Below, piece after piece: positions 1 to 8,017 of a stretch of DNA of 44,438 bases. The notes below the pieces were generated by a model. That model ran no database searches, was not told where the DNA came from, and saw only the letters and a program-made list of their open reading frames with translations. The DNA comes from Candidatus Cryptobacteroides avistercoris. GTDB lineage: Bacteria; Bacteroidota; Bacteroidia; Bacteroidales; UBA932. The stretch covers positions 1 through 44,438 of the forward strand of contig JADILW010000062.1 of NCBI GenBank assembly GCA_017695095.1, read 5' to 3'. Numbering within the stretch: the stretch's first letter is position 1; each line of letters starts with the position of its first letter. Position numbers and translations under genes: made by a program.

Positions 1-322
1 GCGCCGCGGCCAGCAGCTGCGGGTCGGCGTCGAAGCGCTGCGGCTCTCCTTCGACCTGCCCCGGCAGGTTGGGTTCGCCGCACCAGACGTCGTGGTAGGC
101 GCACTGCGCGCCGATGACCACGTCCATGACCCTGACGTCAGCCTTCAGACTGCCCGCGCAGCCGGAGTTTATGATGCAGTCCGGCCTGTCGAGCAGAATC
201 ATCTCCGCCGCTGTGGCCGCCGCGTTGGCCTTGCCTATGCCCGACATCGTGGCGGCCGCGATTCCGCTCCGCCTCAGCGCATCGTATTCTCTGCGCATAG
301 CTACTATGACTCCTGCTTTCAT
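1..322 (-). CDS. mtnN: 5'-methylthioadenosine/S-adenosylhomocysteine nucleosidase, N-terminal part (truncated by window edge)
   Basis: Reverse complement reads MKAGVIVAMRREYDALRRSGIAAATMSGIGKANAAATAAEMILLDRPDCIINSGCAGSL..., typical MTAN N-terminus (MKIGIIGAM-like start, GIGK.NA, NSG.AGSL). Absent from the ORF track because it runs off the left edge. Confidence 0.9.
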   Translation of the reverse strand, partial: MKAGVIVAMRREYDALRRSGIAAATMSGIGKANAAATAAEMILLDRPDCIINSGCAGSLKADVRVMDVVIGAQCAYHDVWCGEPNLPGQVEGEPQRFDADPQLLAAA

Positions 323-329
323 GATGCCG

Positions 330-337
330 CAAAATTA
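330..337 (-). promoter_or_regulatory. Bacteroidota -7 promoter element TAATTTTG for mtnN
   Basis: Matches TAnnTTTG on the minus strand, 7 nt upstream of the mtnN start codon. Confidence 0.55.
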
Positions 338-370
338 AAAATTCCGGCGCAGTTTCTTCGCGCAATTCGC

Positions 371-378
371 TATCTTTG
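371..378 (+). promoter_or_regulatory. Bacteroidota -7 promoter element TATCTTTG for luxS
   Basis: TAnnTTTG match 18 nt upstream of the luxS ATG at 397. Confidence 0.6.
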
Positions 379-396
379 ACGTCAAACTTCGCAAGA

Positions 397-882
397 ATGG
401 AAAAGATAGCCAGTTTCACCATCAACCACCTCAAGCTTTCGAGGGGTATATTCGTATCGCGCAGGGACCTGGTCGGCGGCGAGGTAGTCACTACCTTCGA
501 CATACGCATGAAGGAGCCCAACCGCGAGCCCGCCCTCGGGCAGGGCGCCATCCACACCATAGAGCACCTTGCTGCGACTTACCTGCGCAACAATCCCGAG
601 TGGCGCGACCGCATTGTCTACTGGGGTCCGATGGGTTGCCTGACCGGCAATTACCTGCTTCTGCGCGGCGATTACAGTTCCGCCGACATCCTGCCGCTGA
701 TGCGCGACACCTTCAGCTTCATAGCCGGCTACGAGGGCGAAGTGCCCGGCGCCACCCCCGCCGACTGCGGCAACTGGCTGCTGCACGACCTGCCCATGGC
801 CCGCTACGAGGCCCGCAAGTACCTGACCGAAGTCCTGGAACATCCGTCCAGGGAGAACCTGGAGTACCCGGCAGGCTCATAG
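397..882 (+). CDS. luxS: S-ribosylhomocysteine lyase LuxS
   Basis: MEKIASFTINHLKL..., HTIEHLAATYLRN (HxxEH) and GPMGCLTGNYLL motifs. The ATG at 397 is preferred over 376, which lies inside the promoter element. Confidence 0.95.
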   Translation: MEKIASFTINHLKLSRGIFVSRRDLVGGEVVTTFDIRMKEPNREPALGQGAIHTIEHLAATYLRNNPEWRDRIVYWGPMGCLTGNYLLLRGDYSSADILPLMRDTFSFIAGYEGEVPGATPADCGNWLLHDLPMARYEARKYLTEVLEHPSRENLEYPAGS

Positions 883-899
883 TCCCCTGGTTCAAGACG

Positions 900-1649
900 T
901 CATATCACCCTTTCCAGCAGCACAAGCCCCACGAAGCCGAGCACGAGGCACCAGGTGGCGGTCTTCTCGTAGCCGTGGGCGTGCGTCTCGGGAATCATCT
1001 CGTCGCTGACCACATATAGCATCGCGCCGCCGGCGAACGAGAGCATCAGAGGAAGCATCTTCATGCTGATGGCTCCGAGCGCGTAGCCGGTCCACACGCC
1101 CGCGACCTCCAGCATCGCGATTGCGAGCGAGATCAGCAGCGTGCGCATCTTGCTGACTCCGGCGAGCAGCAGGGGAGCGATCACCACCATGCCCTCCGGG
1201 ATGTTCTGAAGTGCGATTCCGGCGGCCACGGTCCATGCGTCGCTGACATCTTCAGAGTTGAACCCGACTCCGCTGGCGATGCCTTCCGGGAACTTGTGCA
1301 GCGCAATCGCCAGCACGAACAGCAGGATGCGGTTGAGCGAGGCGTTGTGCAAGTGTTCTTCCTGGTCGAGTCCGGTAATCTTATGCAGGTGCGGCGTGAG
1401 CTTGTCGAGCACATTGAGGAACAGCATGCCCAGCACCACGCCAGCCAGCACGAGCCACCATGCGCCTCCCGCCTGCTCCGCTGCGGGAACTATCAGTCCG
1501 AGGGTCGACGCTCCGAGCATGATTCCGGCGCAGAATCCCAAAACTCCGTCGTTCCATTTGTGCGGCAGCTCCTTGAACGCGAAGCCCAGCAGCGACCCCA
1601 GCAGAGTCGCCGCCGAAAGCCCGGCCGCGGTTATCCATATCTGTTGCAT
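900..1649 (-). CDS. ZIP family divalent metal transporter
   Basis: Translated ORF has HKFPEGIASGVGFN and NIPEGMVVIAPL (ZIP TM4/TM5 motifs) and multiple TM segments; start taken as MQQIWITAAG. Confidence 0.85.
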   Translation of the reverse strand: MQQIWITAAGLSAATLLGSLLGFAFKELPHKWNDGVLGFCAGIMLGASTLGLIVPAAEQAGGAWWLVLAGVVLGMLFLNVLDKLTPHLHKITGLDQEEHLHNASLNRILLFVLAIALHKFPEGIASGVGFNSEDVSDAWTVAAGIALQNIPEGMVVIAPLLLAGVSKMRTLLISLAIAMLEVAGVWTGYALGAISMKMLPLMLSFAGGAMLYVVSDEMIPETHAHGYEKTATWCLVLGFVGLVLLERVI

Positions 1650-1695
1650 TCTGTAAAGATACGCAAATCCGACTGCATAAGACAAAAAGAATTGA

Positions 1696-1703
1696 TACCT
1701 TTG
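1696..1703 (+). promoter_or_regulatory. Bacteroidota -7 promoter element TACCTTTG
   Basis: TAnnTTTG match ending 5 nt before the ATG at 1709. Confidence 0.45.
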
Positions 1704-1708
1704 CCCCC

Positions 1709-2368
1709 ATGTCTTCAAGAACCTACAATGACCCTGAAATAGGCCCGGTGCGGCTCGTGAAGAGCGCGCGGGCGAGGCGTATCAGCGTCAGGGTGCATCC
1801 GCTGAAAGGCGTGACCGTGACGGTGCCGCGGTTCTGCTCATACGCTGCCGGCTTGCAGGTCTTCGGGCAGTGCCGAGGGTGGGTGCTGAAGACGTTGGAG
1901 AAGCAGAAGTCCCTTCGGGAAACCGCTTCCGCCTCTGCCGTGGCTCCGGAGCAGATCGAGGCCATGCGCCAGGAGGCGAAAATGCTGCTGCCCCGTCGGC
2001 TCTCCGAACTGGCGGAGCGCTATGGTTTCAGCTATGGCCGCGTATTCATAAAGCACAATTCGTCCAACTGGGGCAGTTGCTCCGCCCGGGGCAACATCAA
2101 TCTCAACCTGAACCTCGTACGCCTGCCGCAGCTGCTGCGCGACCATGTGATCCTGCACGAGCTCTGCCACCTCAGGCATCCGAACCACGGGCCGGAGTTC
2201 CACGCGCTTCTGGAGCGGCTGGACGCGGACAATCTCCGGCTGCTCGCCGGGGCGGGGGAGCAGGAGCAGGCATTCAGGCAGCTGCAGGATACGATCAGAC
2301 GCAGCCGTGCCGGATTCCCGGTCCAGTACGTTCTTCAGCAAGAGTTGAAAAAGTACCCGCTTGTCTGA
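1709..2368 (+). CDS. YgjP/DUF45-like metal-dependent hydrolase (SprT/WLM-like)
   Basis: HELCHLRHPNHGPEFHALLERL zinc-binding signature and SNWGSCSARGNINLNLNLVRLP motif typical of YgjP family. Confidence 0.85.
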   Translation: MSSRTYNDPEIGPVRLVKSARARRISVRVHPLKGVTVTVPRFCSYAAGLQVFGQCRGWVLKTLEKQKSLRETASASAVAPEQIEAMRQEAKMLLPRRLSELAERYGFSYGRVFIKHNSSNWGSCSARGNINLNLNLVRLPQLLRDHVILHELCHLRHPNHGPEFHALLERLDADNLRLLAGAGEQEQAFRQLQDTIRRSRAGFPVQYVLQQELKKYPLV

Positions 2369-2431
2369 CGCCCGGCTTCTTCGGGCGGAAATTTTTGCTA
2401 TCTTGGCGCAGAAATCAAACAACGGACTGAT

Positions 2432-2899
2432 ATGACAAAAGAAGAACTGATGCGGAAGGCGATTGAGCTTTCGGTGAAGAACGTCGCCGAGGGCGGCGGA
2501 CCTTTCGGCGCCGTGATAGCCAGGAACGGAGAGATAGTGGCGACGGGGGTGAACCGCGTTACCGACGAGCACGACCCCACCGCGCACGCCGAGGTGAGCG
2601 CGATCAGGGCCGCCTGCCGCAAGCTGAACACCTTCGATCTCAGCGGCTGCGAGATCTACACCTCCTGCGAGCCCTGCCCGATGTGCCTGGGCGCCATCTA
2701 CTGGGCGCACCTCGACCGCATGTACTACGGCAACAACCAGCACGACGCAGCAGAAATCGGCTTTGACGACGCGTTCATCTACGAAGAGATCGCCCTGAAA
2801 CCCGAAGAGCGCCGGCTGGCCCCTACGAGGCTGCTCCCGGAGGAGGCGATCAAGGCCTTCGAAGCCTGGAGGCTCAAGGACGACAAGGTCGAATACTAG
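2432..2899 (+). CDS. Nucleoside deaminase, guanine deaminase-like
   Basis: HAEVSAIRAAC and TSCEPCPMCLGAIYWAHLDRMYYG cytidine-deaminase-fold motifs; C-terminus DKVEY as in GuaD-type proteins. Confidence 0.85.
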   Translation: MTKEELMRKAIELSVKNVAEGGGPFGAVIARNGEIVATGVNRVTDEHDPTAHAEVSAIRAACRKLNTFDLSGCEIYTSCEPCPMCLGAIYWAHLDRMYYGNNQHDAAEIGFDDAFIYEEIALKPEERRLAPTRLLPEEAIKAFEAWRLKDDKVEY

Positions 2900-3534
2900 A
2901 CGAGCTTCAGAAGTTCGGCGAAGCTGCCGATGAGATGGTCAGGAGACGCAGTGCGCAGCTGCGTCTCCTTCTGGTTTCCGTAGGTCACCCCGCAGGTGCG
3001 GCAGCCGGCGCCGGAACCCATCAGCATGTCGTATACCGTGTCCCCGACCACGAGGGTGCTTCCGGCAGGCTGATTCATGCGGGCGAGCAGCGTGAGAACC
3101 ATGTCGGGCGCAGGTTTCGGCGCGAGGCGGTCGGTGGCGGTGACCATCTCCTCGAAATATCCGCCGACGCCGTAGGGCGCCATGATGGCCTCCAGCGACT
3201 CCCGTCCGCGCGAGGTGGCTATCGCCATCCGGTATCCGCGCGCGTGCAGTTCGCCGAGGGTCTCCGGCACTCCGGGGAAGAGGCTGCTGTTCACCTCCCC
3301 GTATTCCGGGAATATCTCCCGGTACAGCCGGGCCGCATCCCGGGTCTGGGCGTCGGAGAGGTCTCCGATCTGCTGGAGTGACTGTTCCAGGACCAACCCG
3401 ATGGTGGGCCTGATGCGCTCGTCGTCGGCTCCCTGGAAGCCGAGGCGTCTGAAAGTCTCCTTGACGGTGGCGAGAATCCCGGCGGCGGTGTCGGCCAGCG
3501 TGCCGTCGAAATCGAATATTATGCAGTCTGTCAT
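2896..3534 (-). CDS. HAD family hydrolase, phosphoglycolate phosphatase-like
   Basis: IIFDFDGTLADTAAGIL motif I, ATSRGRE motif II, KPAPDMV and VGDTVYDML motifs. Confidence 0.85.
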   Translation of the reverse strand: MTDCIIFDFDGTLADTAAGILATVKETFRRLGFQGADDERIRPTIGLVLEQSLQQIGDLSDAQTRDAARLYREIFPEYGEVNSSLFPGVPETLGELHARGYRMAIATSRGRESLEAIMAPYGVGGYFEEMVTATDRLAPKPAPDMVLTLLARMNQPAGSTLVVGDTVYDMLMGSGAGCRTCGVTYGNQKETQLRTASPDHLIGSFAELLKLV

Positions 3535-3554
3535 CTGTCCTTTCTTTTCGGCTG

Positions 3555-3562
3555 CAAAATTA
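3555..3562 (-). promoter_or_regulatory. Bacteroidota -7 element TAATTTTG for HAD hydrolase
   Basis: Minus-strand TAnnTTTG 20 nt upstream of the start at 3534. Confidence 0.5.
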
Positions 3563-3768
3563 GAAGTTGTTTTGAAATTTTGCGAATATTCTTTTCATTG
3601 CGGCTTCTTTAATGAATGTGCGATTACTGCAATATTCCTTCTTTCGTTTTTTATTCTTGCGTGATGATACAGGGTGCAATAACTGTCCACTTGCTCTCCG
3701 CTCCGGTGATGCTTCGGCAAATATGTCTGTTTCTGAACGAAAACTGAACAACGGAACGGAAATATCAA

Positions 3769-3776
3769 TATATTTG
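3769..3776 (+). promoter_or_regulatory. Bacteroidota -7 element TATATTTG for TetR operon
   Basis: TAnnTTTG match immediately before a palindromic operator candidate. Confidence 0.55.
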
Positions 3777-3785
3777 CATCGTTGT

Positions 3786-3813
3786 TAACGATATCGTTAG
3801 ACAATATCGTTAG
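3786..3813 (+). promoter_or_regulatory. Candidate TetR operator: TAACGATATCGTTA palindrome plus repeated half-site ATATCGTTAG
   Basis: Perfect 14-nt palindrome 3786-3799; ATATCGTTAG at 3791-3800 repeated at 3804-3813; between the promoter and the tetR start. Confidence 0.55.
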
Positions 3814-3858
3814 CCGCCGTCCCGCAATCAGGGCCGATATTGTTGACGACATGAACAA

Positions 3859-4497
3859 ATGCAGATGACAAAGGAACAGGAAATACTCTCGGCCGCATCG
3901 GAGGAGTTCTTCGAGAAAGGCTACGACGGCACATCCACTGCGGTGATAGCGCGGAAGGCGGGTGTCACGCACGCGATGGTCAACTATTATTTCAGGACGA
4001 AGGAACAGCTGTTCCTCAGGATACTCGACTCCGCGGTCTACGACTTCGTTCAGGGTCTCAAGCCTATAATGCATGGGGAGGGGGATTTCCTCCGGACCAT
4101 CCTGAATGCCGCTTCGGCAATCTTCGACTGCATGGACAGACATCGGAGGCTGCCTTTCATGATCATGGACCTTGCGCGCAACCATCCCGAACTTCTTGAC
4201 CGCTACCTTGAATCCGGAATGAGCGAAGCAAGGGGAGTGATAGCCGGGCATTCCGGGCGGCTTGCGGCGCAGATAGCCGCCGGAACATTTCCCGAAACGG
4301 GCATAGAAGACATTCTGGATACTGTGCTGACTCTTGCGACGGCGCCTTTCCAGAACATACCGCTGCTCGAGAACGTGCTGCATTTCACCTCCGGACAGAT
4401 TGAAGATTATCTTCAGGCCCGCAAGTGTGAGATGCTCTGCATGCTCGAACGGCGCTACTCCCTTCAGCCGCCGGAGGGAGCCGATGAAGACAAATGA
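3859..4497 (+). CDS. TetR/AcrR family transcriptional regulator
   Basis: N-terminal HTH ILSAASEEFFEKGYDGTSTAVIARKAGVTHAMVNYYFRTKEQLF. Confidence 0.9.
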   Translation: MQMTKEQEILSAASEEFFEKGYDGTSTAVIARKAGVTHAMVNYYFRTKEQLFLRILDSAVYDFVQGLKPIMHGEGDFLRTILNAASAIFDCMDRHRRLPFMIMDLARNHPELLDRYLESGMSEARGVIAGHSGRLAAQIAAGTFPETGIEDILDTVLTLATAPFQNIPLLENVLHFTSGQIEDYLQARKCEMLCMLERRYSLQPPEGADEDK

Positions 4498-4520
4498 CAA
4501 GACTGATAAACAATGATATT

Positions 4521-5507
4521 ATGACAGAAAAGAAATTGTACTGGGGCAGGACGATAGCGTCGTTCTTCCTCGTTCTGTTCACGATGCCCCTCGGACATGC
4601 GCTGATGCGCGTTATGGAGGAGACGATGGAGACTTCGGTGATGAACACCTGCGCTTTCATAATGGGTGCTGTCGGACTGGCGATAGTTGTCTGGGGCGTG
4701 TTCGTCAAGGGAGACACGAAGCAGACCCTGTTCGGACTGTTCGGCGGCCTGCTGTTCTGGACCGGCTGGGTGGAGTTCCTCTACGGGTATTTCGCGATGC
4801 GTTTCGGCGTGCATTACGACCTGGTGGGCTCCGGCACGGTGCAGACGATCACCGAATACGTCAACGGCATCGGCGTGAGCCATGACATGCTGATAAACGG
4901 CGTCAATGTGAACGACATCCCGGCCGACGTGCTGAAGGAGATGCGTGGTTCGCGCCCGGAGTACCTGATAATGCCGGCTTCATTCGGTTTCTGGGTGATG
5001 TTCATCGTGCTCTACCTCTTCGGCTCGCGCACCGGCTGCCATGCGCTGAACTGGCTGCAGAAGGTGTTCTTCGGCAAGAAGATGCAGGAGATAGTGCCGC
5101 GCTCGATGAGCCGCCATACGGCAATCACGACCTTCATGGAGTTGAACATCATGATGTGGACCATGTATCTGCTGCTGATGTTCGTCTACGACCCGGCGTT
5201 TCTGGGGGAGAGCCATCCGGTCACGATAGCCATTGCGATCGGCTGCCTCGTGGGCTCGATCTTCATGTTCCGCTATGAGCTCGGTCTGCACGGCTGGGGC
5301 CCGAACATCCGCATGGCGATATCGACCGTGGTGATCTTCTGGACGACCGTGGAGGTCTTCGCCCGCAACGGTTTGCTGACCGAATTCTGGATCGACCCCA
5401 TGAACCATGTTGCCGAGATGGTGAGCATACTCGTATGCTTCGTCGCCCTCGCCGCCTTCCTGATCATCCGCGCCGTCCGTCACAGGAAAGCCGTAGAAAG
5501 CAATTAG
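4521..5507 (+). CDS. Conserved multi-pass membrane protein of unknown function
   Basis: Several hydrophobic segments; probably co-transcribed with the TetR gene (alternative start 4494 overlaps the tetR stop). Confidence 0.6.
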   Translation: MTEKKLYWGRTIASFFLVLFTMPLGHALMRVMEETMETSVMNTCAFIMGAVGLAIVVWGVFVKGDTKQTLFGLFGGLLFWTGWVEFLYGYFAMRFGVHYDLVGSGTVQTITEYVNGIGVSHDMLINGVNVNDIPADVLKEMRGSRPEYLIMPASFGFWVMFIVLYLFGSRTGCHALNWLQKVFFGKKMQEIVPRSMSRHTAITTFMELNIMMWTMYLLLMFVYDPAFLGESHPVTIAIAIGCLVGSIFMFRYELGLHGWGPNIRMAISTVVIFWTTVEVFARNGLLTEFWIDPMNHVAEMVSILVCFVALAAFLIIRAVRHRKAVESN

Positions 5508-5514
5508 TATTATA

Positions 5515-5631
5515 ACCTATGTCAGATGCTCCCTGCAGAGAGGTTCCGCTTCGCTCCATCCCGCCGCTTTCGCGGCACCCACTTACGGCCGTGGGCGGCC
5601 AGCCTCTCTGCAGGGAGCATCTGACATAGGT
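5515..5631 (+). repeat. Structured repeat copy E1: 29-nt perfect inverted repeat around a 59-nt core
   Basis: Arms 5515-5543 ACCTATGTCAGATGCTCCCTGCAGAGAGG and 5603-5631 (exact reverse complement); core 5544-5602 TTCCGCTTCGCTCCATCCCGCCGCTTTCGCGGCACCCACTTACGGCCGTGGGCGGCCAG. Confidence 0.9.
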
Positions 5632-5661
5632 AACAGATATAATAATAGATATATTGCGTGT

Positions 5662-5772
5662 CGGCAGGTGTGCCGGCGTCCGGGAGGCTTGCCGTCCGCG
5701 GCAGTGAGCGGACGATGCGAAGCATCGATGGAGCGCTTGCGCGTAACCTCCCGGACGCCGGCACACCTGCCG
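5662..5772 (-). repeat. Structured repeat copy E2: 26-nt perfect inverted repeat around a 59-nt core (opposite orientation to E1)
   Basis: Arms 5662-5687 CGGCAGGTGTGCCGGCGTCCGGGAGG and 5747-5772 (exact reverse complement); core on the minus strand reads TTACGCGCAAGCGCTCCATCGATGCTTCGCATCGTCCGCTCACTGCCGCGGACGGCAAG. Confidence 0.9.
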
Positions 5773-5782
5773 CTACAACATG

Positions 5783-6625
5783 CTACCGGGTTCTGATGAC
5801 GCAGTCGGCGGGCGGCAGTATGTTCTCGTCGAGAGTGACGGAGCCGATGGAGTCCGCGACAATCAGCCCCGAGGTCGGATTCTTGATGTTGGCGATCGAA
5901 CCGCGGATGTCTGCTCGCAGAGTCGAATACTCGAAAGCCCTGTCGCAGGCCGCGTCGAAAGTACAGTTCTCCAGCACCAGGTCGTGAGCATAGCACAGAG
6001 GCTGCTCGCCCGAGATATGGCAGTTCACCAGACGCAGGTTCCTGGAATGCCAGCCGAGATATTCACCGTCCAGCACCGAGTCATAGATTGTCACGTTCTC
6101 GACCTCCCAGAACGCATCCTTGGTAGTTATCCTCGCATTGTGAATCTCCACGTTCTTCACATACTGGAACACGTACTTGCTGTCGCTTTCCAGTCCGTCC
6201 ACGATGATGTCCCTGCTGAACATGAAAGGATAGGTGCCCTCATGCAGCTTCAGGTTCTTCACCCTGATGCCGCTGCAGCGCCAGAACACCTCGTCGGCGT
6301 CGTTCATCACGACGTTCTCGATGTCGATCTCGCTCATCTCGCGGAACATTTTCGGCGCGTCGATCACCGTGTCCTTCATCTTCAGGTGGTCCGAATACCA
6401 GAGCGCCGAGCGTCCGCCGACCGCGAAGTAGCAGTTCTCGATCGTGAAGCCGTGGACATGCCAGAAAGGGTAGTTGCCCTCGAAGCGGCAGTTCGTAGCC
6501 ACGATGTTGCTGCATTCCTTGATCGCGGACTCGCCGGCGAGTATGGTCACGTTGTCCAGATGGAGGTCGTGCGACGCGAACAGCGGGCGCTCGCCCCCGA
6601 ATTCCCTATTCTTGATCAGCTGCAT
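5783..6625 (-). CDS. DUF3737-like beta-helix protein
   Basis: Repetitive beta-helix pattern with MQLIKNREFGGERPLFASHDLHLDNVTI...GESAIKECSNI; resembles DUF3737 proteins. Confidence 0.7.
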   Translation of the reverse strand: MQLIKNREFGGERPLFASHDLHLDNVTILAGESAIKECSNIVATNCRFEGNYPFWHVHGFTIENCYFAVGGRSALWYSDHLKMKDTVIDAPKMFREMSEIDIENVVMNDADEVFWRCSGIRVKNLKLHEGTYPFMFSRDIIVDGLESDSKYVFQYVKNVEIHNARITTKDAFWEVENVTIYDSVLDGEYLGWHSRNLRLVNCHISGEQPLCYAHDLVLENCTFDAACDRAFEYSTLRADIRGSIANIKNPTSGLIVADSIGSVTLDENILPPADCVIRTR

Positions 6626-6647
6626 GGTTCCAAAGTTTTTAACGCTG

Positions 6648-6655
6648 CAAAAATA
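6648..6655 (-). promoter_or_regulatory. Bacteroidota -7 element TATTTTTG for the DUF3737-like gene
   Basis: Minus-strand TAnnTTTG 22 nt upstream of the start at 6625. Confidence 0.5.
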
Positions 6656-6716
6656 CTATGAATTCCAGATTTTAGTATCTTCATATCATCGTTTGAACTA
6701 CCCGATTTACAGAAAT

Positions 6717-6860
6717 ATGAGAAAAATCCATCTGCTCTGCGCGGCGCTGCTGTCCGCCGCGACCCTGCTTTCCGGATGCGGACACGCCCCGGTGACCCCG
6801 GAGACGCCCTCGGGAGACTACATTTCCAGCGCCAGCAGGTCGGCCACGGCGAGCATATAG
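6717..6860 (+). pseudogene. 47-codon lipoprotein-like ORF, possibly a truncated lipoprotein gene
   Basis: MRKIHLLCAALLSAATLLSGCGHAPVTPETPSGD.. has a signal peptide and lipobox (LLSGC); its 3' third is antisense to the end of the downstream tolC-like gene. Confidence 0.45.
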
Positions 6861-8017
6861 TCCAGCTGGGTCTGCAGAGCCAGTTCGCGGGAGCTGTAGA
6901 AATACTCGATTTCGTTCATATAGTCCAGCAGCGACATCTGCCCGCTGTCGAGAGCCTTGCGCAGGTCGTCCAGGCCTCCTGCCGCGGCTGAACCGGATGA
7001 TGCGGCTGATTTCAAATCAGCCGCATCCGCAACTGCCGCAGCGGACTCGGCAAGCCTCATGGCCTTGTCGTAGAGATTCTCGGCGTTGGTGCGGAACTGC
7101 ACCAGAGCGTCCTGCTCGGCGATGCGGGCGGCTTCCAGCTGCTTCTTCGCGCTGGAAATCTTCTTGCCGGCCGACCAGAGAGGGATGCTCATGCCCACTG
7201 ACACGCCCCTGAATCCCTCGCCGGGAACTACTTCCGACTTGTAGCCTATCGAGAGACTGGGGAGCGCCTCGCTGCGGCTCAGCCTGAGCTGCTGCTCGGA
7301 TGCTTCTGTCGAGCAGCGGACATAGTTCAACGCGCTGCTTCTGGATGACGCCTCGTCGAGCCACTGCTCGAAACTTGCGGGCAGCAGCAGAGTCTCCTGC
7401 TCGCATGCTGTCACGCTGATCTCGATTCCTCCGTTGAGATTCCTGAGCTCGGCAAGCATTCCGTCGCGTTCGACCTCCAGCAGTTTCAGATTGCCTTCGG
7501 CCTCGGCGAGGCTCACCGCCGCCTTGCGGTAGTCGATCACCGAGAATTCGCCCTTCTCATAACCGGAGCGGTAGGCGCGCTCCACGGTCCTGGCGTTCTC
7601 CACACGCTGCCCGTATTCGGCGATCAGCGCGTTGCGGTGGATTATCTGGTAGACGAGCTTCCTCGCGGAAGTCAGCACGTCGCGGCGGCTGGCGCGGTAT
7701 TCCAGCCGGAGCAGCTCGTTCTGGCCAAGAGCGGCCTTGCGGCGGGCTCCGGTCAGCGTGCCGAAGTCTATGCTCTGGCTCACGCCGAAGTCGTGTCTGC
7801 GTCGTCCGTCGTCGCCGAAGAGGTAGCCGAACTCGATTTCCGGCCCTTCGAGCGATGATTCGGCCAGGTTGGCGTCGCCCTGCGCATCCACCTGTTGCTG
7901 GAGTGCCTTGAGTGTCAGGTTGTTGTCGGAAATCTGCGAGAGTATCTCGTCGATGTTTTGTGCGCCTGCCGCGGAGTAGGCGAGCAGAGCGGCAAGCAGT
8001 GTCAGGATTCTTTTCAT
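6818..8017 (-). CDS. TolC/CusC/CzcC-family outer membrane efflux protein
   Basis: Signal peptide, paired OEP-like coiled-coil repeats, operon with an RND pump. Confidence 0.85.
   Translation of the reverse strand: MKRILTLLAALLAYSAAGAQNIDEILSQISDNNLTLKALQQQVDAQGDANLAESSLEGPEIEFGYLFGDDGRRRHDFGVSQSIDFGTLTGARRKAALGQNELLRLEYRASRRDVLTSARKLVYQIIHRNALIAEYGQRVENARTVERAYRSGYEKGEFSVIDYRKAAVSLAEAEGNLKLLEVERDGMLAELRNLNGGIEISVTACEQETLLLPASFEQWLDEASSRSSALNYVRCSTEASEQQLRLSRSEALPSLSIGYKSEVVPGEGFRGVSVGMSIPLWSAGKKISSAKKQLEAARIAEQDALVQFRTNAENLYDKAMRLAESAAAVADAADLKSAASSGSAAAGGLDDLRKALDSGQMSLLDYMNEIEYFYSSRELALQTQLDYMLAVADLLALEM

Noticed and set aside
5515-5772. IS element or MITE interpretation of E1/E2
   Set aside because: No transposase remnant, terminal sequences differ between copies, and no target-site duplication was evident; classical MITEs have conserved terminal repeats.
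5515-5772. CRISPR array
   Set aside because: Only two inverted hairpin units with unrelated arms and no regular direct-repeat/spacer pattern.
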